A stretch of 64,000 nt of DNA, taken from the NCBI RefSeq assembly GCF_923079645.1, contig NZ_CAKLPY010000001.1:1818001-1882000 (forward strand). Direction: 5' to 3'. Within the stretch, counting starts at the first letter, position 1, and each line of letters starts with the position of its first letter. Below are positions 7,998 through 17,247 of the stretch, in pieces. Under the pieces are notes generated by a model. It had not been told where the DNA came from, ran no database searches, and worked only from the letters and a program-made list of their open reading frames with translations. The DNA comes from Emticicia aquatica. Lineage in GTDB: Bacteria; Bacteroidota; Bacteroidia; Cytophagales; Spirosomataceae. Both the position numbers and the translations under genes were made by a program.

Positions 7998-10900
7998 TTA
8001 CAACTTACGTTTAACCTCTTTTATTTCAAAGCTTTCTAATATATCACCTACCTCAATATCATTGAAGCCTTTCAAGCTCATACCACATTCAAAACCATAT
8101 TTAACTTCGTTAACATCGTCTTTGAAACGTTTCAATTGTTGAATTTCACCTTCATGAACCACAATTCCTTCACGAATCAATCTAACTTTATTATTACGTT
8201 TGAATGAGCCATCAGTAACATAACAGCCAGCAATTGTACCTACTTTACTAATTTTGAAAACTTCACGAATTTCAATTGTACCAACAATAGTTTCTTCTTC
8301 TTTCGGTGCTAACAAGCCTTCCATTGCATCACGAATTTCGTTGATTGCATCATAGATGATTGAGTACAAACGAATTTCGATTTCTTCTTGGTCTGCAATC
8401 TTACGAGCATTAGTTGAAGGTCTCACTTGGAAACCTATCACAATTGCATCAGCAGTAGATGCAAGCAAGACGTCTGATTCAGAAATTTGTCCTACACCTT
8501 TATGAATAATTGCTACCTGAACTTCTTCAGTAGAAAGTTTCAATAGTGAGTCTGAAAGTGCTTCAACCGAACCATCCACATCACCTTTAACAATTACATT
8601 CAACTGATGGAATGCACCAATTGCTTTTCTACGACCAATTTCTTCAAGTGTAATATGTTTTTTGGCACGAATACTTTGCTCACGATGAATTTGTTCACGT
8701 TTGTTTGCAATATCACGAGCTTCACGCTCAGTATCCATTACATTAAATCTGTCACCTGCTTGAGGAGCTCCAGGCAAACCAAGTACTTGGACAGGTGTAG
8801 AAGGGCCAGCTTGTTTAATCCTGTTTCCAGTTGCATCAACCATTGCTTTCACACGGCCAAAATATTGACCAGCTAGAATCACGTCACCAACTTTTAATGT
8901 GCCATTTTGAACAAGAACAGTAGTAACATAACCACGTCCTTTATCAAGTGATGCTTCAACAACAGTCCCCACTGAAGTTCGATTTGGATTAGCTTTTAAG
9001 TCTAATAATTCGGCTTCTAAAAGTACTTTGTCTAGCAATTCATTAATACCAATTCCTTTTTTAGCCGAAACTTCTTGTTCTTGATACTTTCCACCCCAAC
9101 TTTCAACTAAGATGTTTTCTTTAGATAAATCTTCACGAATTTTAGCTGGATTTGCTCCTACTTTATCAATTTTATTGATTGCAAATACAATCGGAACGCC
9201 TGCATTCTGAGCATGGTTGATTGCTTCACGCGTTTGAGGCATCACACTATCATCAGCTGCAACTACCACAATCACAATATCAGTTACTTTTGCTCCCCTT
9301 GCACGCATTGCCGTAAAGGCTTCGTGACCTGGTGTATCTAAGAATGCTATTTTCTTCCCTTTATTTGGTCCTTCATTAATTTCAACTGAATATGCCCCAA
9401 TATGTTGAGTAATACCACCTGCTTCACCCGAAGCAACTTTAGTACGACGAATATAATCCAATAATGAAGTTTTACCGTGGTCAACGTGACCCATAATCGT
9501 TACAATTGGAGCTCTTGGTAATAAGTCGCTATCAGCGTCTTCTTTCTCAATAGTATCAACTTTAACCTCTTCTTCAGCAGAAATAAATTGAACATCAAAG
9601 TCAAAATCAAGTGCTAACATTTGGATTGCTTCTGCATCAAGACGTTGATTAATGGATACAAACATACCCATTTTCATTGCCGCAGAAATAACCTCAGTCA
9701 CCGAAACATCCATTAATGAAGCCAATTCAGCCGCAGAAATAAATTCAGTAACTTTTAAAATTGCACTATCTTCTTGCTCTTGTAAAACTCTTTGCTCCTC
9801 TTGGTCAGCACGAGACTTACGCTTATCTTTTCTATATTTAGCTCCAAAATCAGGCCCTTTGGTCTGCATTCGAGCCATCGTTTGCTTGATTTGCTCTTTT
9901 ACTTGAACCTGAGAAACTTCTTCTTTACGTTCTTTTTTCTTCTTAGGATCAGGCTTTTTATTTGTGCCTCCACCTGCTGAAGTTGTAGTAGTTGTAGAAC
10001 TTGTATTTGGTTGAACAACTTTAGGTTTTGGTGTTACCGTTTCAGCACCAGAACTGTTTACTTTCTCTCCACGTTTTACACGTTTACGTTTACGTTTGCG
10101 TTTATCTCTATCTTCTGCAACACTTGCTTTCCTTTCAGTTGGTAATTCAATTTTGCCAAGAACCTTTAAACCCTGCAACTTTTCTCCTCTTGCTTGAATC
10201 AATTCTGGCTCAATCAAATCATCTAAAATAATTGGAATTATTTCTTTTTTAACTGGTTCAACTTGAACTGGGCGTTGTTCAGCCTTGTGAGGAGGACGTT
10301 GGTCTGCTCTATGAGGTGGACGTTGGTCTGTTCTAGATTGAGGTTGTCCTTGTTGTTTTGGTTGAAATTCTTGTCTATTTTGATTTTGAGGCCTTTGCTC
10401 TTGTTTTGGCGGCTCAGGTTTCTTAACATCAACTTTCGGCGTTTCAACAACTGGCGTTGTAACAATCACAGGTGTTTCTATGACTGGTTTTAATGGTTCT
10501 TGTTCAACAATAACCTTTGGAACATCTACAATAGTTGGCGTTGGAGCAGCAACTTGAGCCACTTCAATAGTTGGTTTGACTGTTTCTACAACAGCCTCAA
10601 CTTTAACTTCTTTCGGAGCTTCCACAGGAATCTCAACAACTTTTGGTTTTATAACCGCTTCTTCTACTTTTGGTTGAGGAATGACAACTGTCTCTTTAAC
10701 AGGCTCAACAACCACTGTAGGAGTTGGTGTTGGAGTAGAAGGTTTTCTATCCAAATCAATTTTACCCAAAATAGTCACTCCTTGGATTTTGCTTTCAGCA
10801 CGAATCACTTCGGGCTCAGCTGGCTTAGATGCCTCTTTTTCAATTACTGTTTCAACTTTTTTCTCCTCTACTTTAGATTGTTGGCGGAAATAAAGAATAT

Positions 10901-11138
10901 CAGAATTGCCAGCAGAAGGTTTACTTTCTTCAACTGGTTTGGGCGTTCCGCCATCTTCAAATAAAGAATTGTTATTATATTCTTTAGAAAGAATACTTAA
11001 TAATTCAAAATTGAGTTTGGCATTAGGATTATTTTCAATACGATGTCCTTTCACAGCAAGCTTTTCAACGATAGTTACAATACCAACGTTGAGTTTCTTC
11101 GCCGCAAGGCTGAGTCGCATTTCTTTTTGTTCTGTCAT
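7998..11138 (-). CDS. infB: Translation initiation factor IF-2
   Basis: A 1046-residue IF-2, the GTPase that brings initiator tRNA to the 30S ribosome. The G1 motif GHVDHGKTS (near residue 552), the DTPGHE G3 motif and the NKID G4 motif are intact, followed by the C-terminal beta-barrel domains. The N-terminal 450 residues are low-complexity: a Pro/Val/Glu/Lys-rich tract, a short repeat block with RADQRPPH units near residue 275-290, and Lys/Arg-rich clusters. Such extensions vary widely between species. A promoter-like sequence lies upstream, so infB may also be expressed apart from nusA. Confidence 0.95.
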   Translation of the reverse strand: MTEQKEMRLSLAAKKLNVGIVTIVEKLAVKGHRIENNPNAKLNFELLSILSKEYNNNSLFEDGGTPKPVEESKPSAGNSDILYFRQQSKVEEKKVETVIEKEASKPAEPEVIRAESKIQGVTILGKIDLDRKPSTPTPTPTVVVEPVKETVVIPQPKVEEAVIKPKVVEIPVEAPKEVKVEAVVETVKPTIEVAQVAAPTPTIVDVPKVIVEQEPLKPVIETPVIVTTPVVETPKVDVKKPEPPKQEQRPQNQNRQEFQPKQQGQPQSRTDQRPPHRADQRPPHKAEQRPVQVEPVKKEIIPIILDDLIEPELIQARGEKLQGLKVLGKIELPTERKASVAEDRDKRKRKRKRVKRGEKVNSSGAETVTPKPKVVQPNTSSTTTTTSAGGGTNKKPDPKKKKERKEEVSQVQVKEQIKQTMARMQTKGPDFGAKYRKDKRKSRADQEEQRVLQEQEDSAILKVTEFISAAELASLMDVSVTEVISAAMKMGMFVSINQRLDAEAIQMLALDFDFDVQFISAEEEVKVDTIEKEDADSDLLPRAPIVTIMGHVDHGKTSLLDYIRRTKVASGEAGGITQHIGAYSVEINEGPNKGKKIAFLDTPGHEAFTAMRARGAKVTDIVIVVVAADDSVMPQTREAINHAQNAGVPIVFAINKIDKVGANPAKIREDLSKENILVESWGGKYQEQEVSAKKGIGINELLDKVLLEAELLDLKANPNRTSVGTVVEASLDKGRGYVTTVLVQNGTLKVGDVILAGQYFGRVKAMVDATGNRIKQAGPSTPVQVLGLPGAPQAGDRFNVMDTEREARDIANKREQIHREQSIRAKKHITLEEIGRRKAIGAFHQLNVIVKGDVDGSVEALSDSLLKLSTEEVQVAIIHKGVGQISESDVLLASTADAIVIGFQVRPSTNARKIADQEEIEIRLYSIIYDAINEIRDAMEGLLAPKEEETIVGTIEIREVFKISKVGTIAGCYVTDGSFKRNNKVRLIREGIVVHEGEIQQLKRFKDDVNEVKYGFECGMSLKGFNDIEVGDILESFEIKEVKRKL

Positions 11139-11253
11139 AAAATGATTAAAAAAATCTGTTTTTATTATCCATTTCTGGATTCTTGCCTACTACATTTCCA
11201 ACGTAAAAAATTGTGGAAAGGTTTACTGAGGAATGAGCTAAAATTGAAAAACA

Positions 11254-11284
11254 CAAATGTAATCTGTAAAATCCTTATTATCAA
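11254..11284 (-). promoter_or_regulatory. Candidate Bacteroidota-type promoter for infB
   Basis: Read on the minus strand, TTG (11284-11282) is followed after 20 bases by TACATTTG (11261-11254), which fits the Bacteroidota TTG-N19-20-TAnnTTTG pattern. Transcription would start about 110 bases before the infB ATG. Confidence 0.5.
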
Positions 11285-11339
11285 GAATATACGGTTTATA
11301 GTTGATTATTTCATTTTATTTCACTCTATTATATTTGAT

Positions 11340-12584
11340 TTATTCAAATTCTCTACTGAGAATTCCTAAAACTTCGTCAATTGTCTCCTCTTCTAGTTCA
11401 GTCCGACGAGCAATATCTTCTTTAGAAATTGCCAACACTGATTTAGCTGTATCAAGACCAATTTTACGGAATTCATCAAGTACCCAATCTTCGATTTCAT
11501 CAGAAAACTCTGACAAATCTACATCTTCTTCATCTTCTTCACCTTCAATATCACGGAATACATCAAGCTCCATTGAAACTAGTTTTCCAGCCAACTTGAT
11601 ATTCATACCGCCTTTACCAATAGCCAATGAAACTTGGTCTGGTTTTAAATAGACGGCCACACGTTTACGTTCATTATCAACCTGAATATTGCTAATTTTT
11701 GCTGGGCTTAAAGCTCTCGATATTAACAAGTTAAGGTTGTCAGTCCATTGAATTACGTCAATGTTTTCATTTTCAAGTTCTCTTACAATTGTATGAATTC
11801 TTGAACCTTTCATACCAACACAAGCACCAACTGGGTCGATGCGATCATCATAAGATTCGACGGCAACTTTTGCTCTTTCGCCGGGCTCACGAACAATTTT
11901 GCGAACAGAAATCAAACCATCTAGAATTTCAGGAATTTCTTGCTCAAACAAACGTTCCAAGAAAACTGGAGAAGTTCGTGAAAGAGTGATTCTAGGTGTA
12001 CCATTATTCATTTCAACTTTATGAACAACTGCTTTAATACTTGTCCCTTTGCGTGGTCTATCTTTAGGGATTTGTTCGATTTTAGGCAAAACTAACTCAT
12101 TACTTTCGCTATCCAAACAAACCAATTCTTTACCTAAAATTTGATAAACTTCCACAATAATTAACTCTCCAACTAAATCTTTGTATTTAATGTAGAGCAT
12201 TTCTTTCTCTAAATCTTTGATTTTTTGAATCAAAGTTTGGCGAGCAGTTTGAACCACACGGCGACCAAAATCTTCTAATTTTACTTCATCAGCAACTTCT
12301 TCACCGATTTCAAAATCAGGTTGAATTTTTTGAGCTTCTGAAAGCATAATTTTATCAGTATCCCAAATATCTTCCGAATTATCGTCAACGATTTCTCTGG
12401 TACGCCACATCTCTAAGTCGCCACTATCAGCATTAATGATGACGTCAAAGTTATGGTCTGAACCAAATTTCTTACGAATCATTGTCCGAAATACATCTTC
12501 CAAAACCTTAATCATGGTTGGTCGATCAATATTTTTTTCACGGGCAAATTCCGAAAATGATGCTATTAATTCTCCACTGTGCAT
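11340..12584 (-). CDS. nusA: Transcription termination/antitermination factor NusA
   Basis: A 414-residue NusA, which binds RNA polymerase and nascent RNA. An N-terminal RNA-polymerase-binding domain (about 1-125) is followed by an S1 domain (about 135-200) and two KH domains. The second KH contains LAIGKGGMN near residue 320. An acidic C-terminal tail (EGEEDEEDVDLSEF) and a short helical domain follow, in place of the full double AR repeats of E. coli. The order rimP-nusA-infB is the common bacterial order. Confidence 0.95.
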   Translation of the reverse strand: MHSGELIASFSEFAREKNIDRPTMIKVLEDVFRTMIRKKFGSDHNFDVIINADSGDLEMWRTREIVDDNSEDIWDTDKIMLSEAQKIQPDFEIGEEVADEVKLEDFGRRVVQTARQTLIQKIKDLEKEMLYIKYKDLVGELIIVEVYQILGKELVCLDSESNELVLPKIEQIPKDRPRKGTSIKAVVHKVEMNNGTPRITLSRTSPVFLERLFEQEIPEILDGLISVRKIVREPGERAKVAVESYDDRIDPVGACVGMKGSRIHTIVRELENENIDVIQWTDNLNLLISRALSPAKISNIQVDNERKRVAVYLKPDQVSLAIGKGGMNIKLAGKLVSMELDVFRDIEGEEDEEDVDLSEFSDEIEDWVLDEFRKIGLDTAKSVLAISKEDIARRTELEEETIDEVLGILSREFE

Positions 12585-12692
12585 AGCTTGTAAAATAGTT
12601 CTGAGTGATGAGTTCTGAATAATGAGTGATACTACACTTTTGTAATAACTAGCTCAAATTTGAATAATATAAACCCAAAAACTCTATTTTAT

Positions 12693-13160
12693 TTATTTAA
12701 ATGATATAATTACTTGCGATTCTTTAATATTTACAAAAGGAATTGACATCGGAACTATCTCTTCTTTTTTCTTTCTTTTTTTATCTTCGATGATAATAAT
12801 TTCTTCACTACCAACGGATTCCAAAACACCTTTTAATTCGCTTCCGTCTTTAAGTGTAATTTTCAAACTTCTTCCGACATTCTTTCGGTACATTCGGTCT
12901 GATTTTAAAGGTATGTCAACCCCTGGCGATGATACTTCTAAAGTGTATTTTTCAGGCATCATTTCGTCAATATCTACACCTAATTTACGACTAATAGCGG
13001 TGCATTCATCAATTTTAATGCCTTCATCGGAGTCTAACAAAATCGTAACTTTACTATGAACTTTTGATAAAGAAACCTTAATATCAACTACAAAAAATTT
13101 ATCATTTTCGAGTAGAGGTTCTAGTAATTGTTCGATTTTTTGCTTGACTTCTGTATTCAT
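12693..13160 (-). CDS. rimP: Ribosome maturation factor RimP
   Basis: A 155-residue RimP, needed for 30S subunit maturation. The N-terminal alpha/beta domain contains the conserved VSSPGVD-type segment (EVSSPGVDIPL near residue 80). The C-terminal SH3-like domain carries a Lys-rich loop (DKKRKKKEE). nusA begins 108 bases after its stop, without a visible terminator. Confidence 0.92.
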   Translation of the reverse strand: MNTEVKQKIEQLLEPLLENDKFFVVDIKVSLSKVHSKVTILLDSDEGIKIDECTAISRKLGVDIDEMMPEKYTLEVSSPGVDIPLKSDRMYRKNVGRSLKITLKDGSELKGVLESVGSEEIIIIEDKKRKKKEEIVPMSIPFVNIKESQVIISFK

Positions 13161-13202
13161 ATTTTAGAAAACGACGACGATTTCGTCATAAATTTACAAG
13201 AA

Positions 13203-13230
13203 AAAAAGGAGGGCTTCGCACCTCCTTTTT
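13203..13230 (-). terminator. T-tailed hairpin in the rimP upstream region
   Basis: The stem AAAAAGGAGG / CCTCCTTTTT has an inner GC pair and a TTC-containing loop. A run of T follows on the minus strand. It lies between the upstream membrane-protein gene and rimP, and just downstream of a promoter-like sequence. It could end the upstream transcript or act as a leader attenuator for rimP-nusA-infB. Confidence 0.7.
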
Positions 13231-13243
13231 CACAATTCTATCG

Positions 13244-13274
13244 CAAATATAGATATTTATTTCTGTTTTAGCAA
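13244..13274 (-). promoter_or_regulatory. rimP: Candidate promoter of rimP-nusA(-infB)
   Basis: On the minus strand TTG (13274-13272) is followed after 20 bases by TATATTTG (13251-13244), a full match to the Bacteroidota consensus. The predicted start would be only a few bases ahead of the hairpin at 13203-13230. Confidence 0.5.
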
Positions 13275-13375
13275 ATATTTACTAACATTATAATGATTTA
13301 TTAGATTAACTGATTGTATATTACCAATTATCAATAAGAAACCTCTTGTTAGACAATGATTCGACTTCTGGTTTC

Positions 13376-13831
13376 TCAATTGAAACTCCTTAATTTCTTT
13401 TTGGAATACTCGTAAGAAATAATTGCTGGCACATAAAAAGTAATATCAGCTACAACTTTTGCCAATATTATTCCTAGCCAAATATCATCGACCCAAATCG
13501 GGAAATAATACATTAAAGTTGGTCGAATTAAAAAGCTATCAAACAATTCTGAAAAACCAAATTCAACAACTAAAGCCCTTATATTCTGCATAAAGGTCTT
13601 GATTGAATATTGAATGTTTTTTTGAGCTAACCTTTTTTGTGTATCAAATATATCTTTACCTAGCATATAGCCAAAGTAAACTATGTTTCCAACCCAAGTG
13701 CCGACCAAAGCGGAGGTAAGGTGATTTAGCGTTATTTTATAAGTAAAAACAGATGATAAAATAGTTGCTGTACTCGATATTATTCCTGCGGGCATATATC
13801 TTTTTGCCCATTCAACCCATTTTTTTTTCAT
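13376..13831 (-). CDS. Small integral membrane protein, function unknown
   Basis: A 151-residue protein with about four hydrophobic segments (near residues 15-32, 38-58, 80-105 and 115-140) and a basic N- and C-terminus, as expected for an inner-membrane protein with both ends in the cytoplasm. It contains no catalytic motif that I recognise. It lies upstream of rimP on the same strand but is separated by more than 200 bases and a hairpin, so a shared role is not implied. Confidence 0.5.
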   Translation of the reverse strand: MKKKWVEWAKRYMPAGIISSTATILSSVFTYKITLNHLTSALVGTWVGNIVYFGYMLGKDIFDTQKRLAQKNIQYSIKTFMQNIRALVVEFGFSELFDSFLIRPTLMYYFPIWVDDIWLGIILAKVVADITFYVPAIISYEYSKKKLRSFN

Positions 13832-13905
13832 AATTGTGGCATAAACTTAATCTGGATTTAGGTGTAAAGGTAGGCTTTTTAAAAGATTCTATCGGGTATA
13901 TTTCG

Positions 13906-13913
13906 TAATTTTG
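13906..13913 (+). promoter_or_regulatory. Possible -7 element for the downstream phosphatase gene
   Basis: TAATTTTG matches TAnnTTTG 60 bases before the start codon at 13974. No clear TTG lies 19-20 bases upstream, so the call is weak. Confidence 0.3.
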
Positions 13914-13973
13914 AATTTAGGAACTAATTTTAGGCTTAGATGTTGATTATTTAGAAGCTTCAAATTCTAAGGA

Positions 13974-15089
13974 ATGGTATTATTGATTAGACAAATTTTA
14001 AAACGTTTTTTATTCTTTCTGAACTTTTTGCTGATACTTTATACTTTATTGGTGTATCAGTTAAGTTATTCGGTAAGCGTAAAACATTGGCTAGCAGGCT
14101 TTTTGATGCTTTCAATGCCTTTTGTACTAATCCTTAATTTTTTGTTTGTTCTAATTTGGATTTTTCGTAAATCATATCGTTCATTACTCTCTTTTATTAT
14201 TCTAATTATCGGTTTTCCCTTTATACTTCGCACTTTCACTTGGCATAATATTGATTTAAGAGATACGCGTAAAGGGTTCACCATAATGAGTTATAACCTT
14301 ATGTGGTGCGATGCTTTTACTTACGTTCACCAACATGATACTACAAATGCCATTCAATTAATAAAGAAAGCTGTTGATTTAGATGCTGATATAAAGTGTT
14401 TACAAGAACTTTACAATTGGGATGGTTTTCCAGACTTCCGAACAATAAAAAAATTAAGAGGGACACATAAATACTATACTTATGTGCATTCTACTCCAGG
14501 AAATGACCGTGGACAAGGAAGCATAGGTTTGGCAATTTTTTCAAAATATCCGATTATAGCAAAGCAAGAAAAACATTGGTCGATTAACCATAATGGATTA
14601 CTTTCAGCCGATGTTGTAATTAAAAAAGATACGATTAGAGTTATCAATGTTCAACTTCGTTCGATGGGAATTCGTGTTCAGCGAGTAATTGAAGCAAAGA
14701 ATGAAGAAAACGAAGAAAAAGCTAAAAAAGAAGCAAAAACGATTTATCATCAATTGAAAGATGGTTTTGAAGACCGAGCTATTCAAGTTAAAGAATTAGA
14801 ACATTGGATTCAAGAAAGCCCTTTTCCAGTCATTCTTTGCGGCGATTTTAACGAATTGCCTTATGGATTTGCTTATGGGAAAGTTCGTTCTTATTTGCAC
14901 AATGGATTTGAGGATGGTGGACGTGGTTTTGGTTTCACTTATCATAAAAAGCCTGGGTTTTTGAGAATTGATAATCAATTTTATGACAAGAAAAAATTTG
15001 AAATAAAACGTTTTAAAACTTTCTCAGAAACAGCTAATTCTGACCATTATCCAATTTGGGGAGAGTATCTTTTCAGAAATAAAAATTAA
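13974..15089 (+). CDS. Endonuclease/exonuclease/phosphatase family protein, membrane-anchored
   Basis: A 371-residue protein. About 90 residues with three hydrophobic segments precede an EEP domain (about residues 100-370). The EEP motifs are recognisable: MSYNL near the domain start, LQE at the metal-binding glutamate, GDFNELP near residue 290 and SDHYPIW at the end. The family includes Mg-dependent nucleases and phosphoesterases. In this architecture the catalytic domain probably faces the periplasm and acts on phospholipid- or nucleotide-type substrates, but I cannot name one. Confidence 0.8.
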   Translation: MVLLIRQILKRFLFFLNFLLILYTLLVYQLSYSVSVKHWLAGFLMLSMPFVLILNFLFVLIWIFRKSYRSLLSFIILIIGFPFILRTFTWHNIDLRDTRKGFTIMSYNLMWCDAFTYVHQHDTTNAIQLIKKAVDLDADIKCLQELYNWDGFPDFRTIKKLRGTHKYYTYVHSTPGNDRGQGSIGLAIFSKYPIIAKQEKHWSINHNGLLSADVVIKKDTIRVINVQLRSMGIRVQRVIEAKNEENEEKAKKEAKTIYHQLKDGFEDRAIQVKELEHWIQESPFPVILCGDFNELPYGFAYGKVRSYLHNGFEDGGRGFGFTYHKKPGFLRIDNQFYDKKKFEIKRFKTFSETANSDHYPIWGEYLFRNKN

Positions 15090-15155
15090 AAGAGCTAGAA
15101 ACAGCTCATAATTAAATAAATCCCACATTAAAATTATAAATCCACAGCTTTTAGA

Positions 15156-16259
15156 ATGGAAAAACTTTATCAAATTGCATTGACAAATGTCGATGGCGTA
15201 GGAAGTGTATTTTTTAGACAACTGATTAGTTATTGCGGCTCAGCAGAAAATGTTTTTAAAGCAAAAACTGAAAAACTCATAAAAATTCCTGGAATTGGCA
15301 AAACTGTCATCGAAAGTTTGAAAAAAAAAGACTTGCTGATTAATGCCGAAAAAATTTGGCATGAAGCCGAAAAACAACAAATAACTCTTTATTTTTCTAC
15401 CGACAAAAATTATCCTTCTCGATTAAAACAGCTTTATGACGCCCCTTCGGTACTTTACTATAAAGGCAATGCTGATTTAAGCCATTTCAGGACCATTGGG
15501 ATTGTTGGCACTCGACAAGCAACAGATTATGGCAAAAAAACAACTGAACAATTAATTGAACAAGTAAAACCTTATAATCCATTAATTATAAGTGGTTTAG
15601 CTTATGGAATTGACATTGCTGCTCATAAAGCTGCTCTAGAAAATCAATTACCAACGATTGCGGTTTTAGCAAGTGGTTTGGATATAATCTATCCTTCTCA
15701 ACACCAGAAATATATTGACCAAATACTTGAAAATGGCGGAATTCTTTCAGAAAATCCACTTGGAATGCAACCAATGAGGAATTTATTCATTGCCAGAAAT
15801 AGAATAATTGCAGGGTTGAGCGACGCAGTTTTGGTAATTGAATCGGCTGCAAAAGGTGGAGCGATGGTAACCGCCGAATTTGCTAATAATTATCATAGAG
15901 AGGTTTTTGCTGTTCCAGGAACTTTAGCAAACAAATTTTCGGAAGGCTGCAACAAACTTATCAAGCAAAATAAAGCCACTATTTATACCAAAACCGAGGA
16001 TTTAATCGAAATTATGAATTGGGATACTGATGGAAATAATTCAACAGATTTGTACAAAAAAAATGTATTGGATTTAAGTTTATTTACCAATGAAGAAAGT
16101 CAAGTAATTTCACATTTACGAACTTACGGAGAATTACAAATTGATGAATTAAGTTGGCAAACACAAATAGCTATTAATCGGTTGGCTTCATTGCTATTAA
16201 ATCTTGAATTTCAAGGAATAATTAAAGCTATGCCCGGAAAGAAATTTGGTTTAAAATGA
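15156..16259 (+). CDS. dprA: DNA-processing protein DprA
   Basis: A 367-residue DprA (Smf). It protects incoming single-stranded DNA and loads RecA during natural transformation. An N-terminal helical/HhH-like region (about 1-65) precedes the Rossmann-like DprA domain, with GIVGTRQAT, ISGLAYGIDIAAH and LASGLDIIYPSQH. A C-terminal winged-helix domain lies at about 300-367. Length and order match the family. The stop codon lies inside an inverted repeat. Confidence 0.93.
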   Translation: MEKLYQIALTNVDGVGSVFFRQLISYCGSAENVFKAKTEKLIKIPGIGKTVIESLKKKDLLINAEKIWHEAEKQQITLYFSTDKNYPSRLKQLYDAPSVLYYKGNADLSHFRTIGIVGTRQATDYGKKTTEQLIEQVKPYNPLIISGLAYGIDIAAHKAALENQLPTIAVLASGLDIIYPSQHQKYIDQILENGGILSENPLGMQPMRNLFIARNRIIAGLSDAVLVIESAAKGGAMVTAEFANNYHREVFAVPGTLANKFSEGCNKLIKQNKATIYTKTEDLIEIMNWDTDGNNSTDLYKKNVLDLSLFTNEESQVISHLRTYGELQIDELSWQTQIAINRLASLLLNLEFQGIIKAMPGKKFGLK

Positions 16260-16283
16260 CATTAAATTTCATTTTAAACCAAA
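16245..16283 (+). terminator. Inverted repeat spanning the dprA stop codon
   Basis: Perfect 14-bp arms (16245-16258 and 16270-16283) begin TTTGG and end CCAAA, with an 11-base loop; the dprA TGA lies at the top of the stem. There is no T-tail, so it may be an mRNA-stabilising or weak termination hairpin. Confidence 0.5.
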
Positions 16284-16349
16284 CGATTTATCATAAAAAG
16301 GCGTTTATAGCAATAAAAAATTAGTATTTGGTATAAAATTAAATCTAAG

Positions 16350-17198
16350 GTGAAAACAAATTTTAAATTATTTTCGGTATTTTTTTTATTAAGTGTATTG
16401 TTAGTTTCATGTTTTGGAAAGTGGATAATGACCGAAAAAGAATTGAAATTACATTATCAAAATCGGCTTTCAAAACCACTTTTTCATATCGTAGAAAATG
16501 ATTCAATAAAACTTCATTACGTAACTTTAGGGGCTGATACTGCACAACCTGTACTCTTTATTCATGGTGCTCCTGGTTCTTGGGACGGTTATATGAACTT
16601 GCTTGATGATAGTTTGTTACAACATAATTTTCATCTTATTTCGGTGGATAGACCAGGCTATGGGAAATCGCAAAAATTTCCCAAAAAAAGAACTTACACA
16701 TTAGAAGAACAAGCTAAATCTATCATTTTGGCCTTGAAAAGTAATCATTCAAATAAAAAAGTAATCATTATTGGTCGCTCTTATGGAGCACCTGTTGCGG
16801 CGAAAATTGCAGCTTTATATCCCGAAAAAATTGAAAAAATTGTACTTCTTTCTCCAGCCATCGACCCAGATACTGAAAAATTTTGGTGGTTTTCAAAGTT
16901 TGGAAAAGTCTTTTTAGTAAGGTGGTTTTTACCCGAAAGAATGAACACCGCAACTGACGAAAAATTTGCCCACATAAAAGAGTTAAAAATACTCAAAAAT
17001 GATTGGAAAAAGATAAATTCGGCCGTAACAGTGATGGCAGGTGGACAAGATTGGATTGTAGATACAACAAATTTTTCTTTCGCAAAAAAGATGCTTATCG
17101 GAAAAAATGCTAAATTTATATTTATTCCAGAATCAGGTCATTTGATTTCACATTCAAGACCAGATTTAGTCAAAAAAGAGCTTTTTATGACTAGATAA
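16350..17198 (+). CDS. Alpha/beta hydrolase lipoprotein
   Basis: A 282-residue alpha/beta-hydrolase-fold protein with a lipoprotein signal (LLVSC, Cys at residue 21), so it probably acts in the periplasm. The oxyanion segment HGAPGSW is near residue 73. The nucleophile elbow is GRSYGA (Ser near 144), the acid is in GGQDW and the histidine in ESGHLIS near residue 264. The start is GTG; it gives a full signal peptide, and no ATG lies upstream in frame. The substrate is unknown. Confidence 0.75.
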   Translation: MKTNFKLFSVFFLLSVLLVSCFGKWIMTEKELKLHYQNRLSKPLFHIVENDSIKLHYVTLGADTAQPVLFIHGAPGSWDGYMNLLDDSLLQHNFHLISVDRPGYGKSQKFPKKRTYTLEEQAKSIILALKSNHSNKKVIIIGRSYGAPVAAKIAALYPEKIEKIVLLSPAIDPDTEKFWWFSKFGKVFLVRWFLPERMNTATDEKFAHIKELKILKNDWKKINSAVTVMAGGQDWIVDTTNFSFAKKMLIGKNAKFIFIPESGHLISHSRPDLVKKELFMTR

Positions 17199-17247
17199 AG
17201 ATTAAATAATTTATCACCTAAACTAAAAAACAAATTTCCTGTACAAG

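Noticed and set aside
10028-11369. Several plus-strand open frames of 60-150 residues opposite infB and its upstream region
   Set aside because: They are antisense shadows of the low-complexity infB N-terminus and show no family motif or own start signal.
15092-15107. GAGCT/AGCTC hairpin before dprA
   Set aside because: Only five pairs with no T-tail; too weak to call a terminator.
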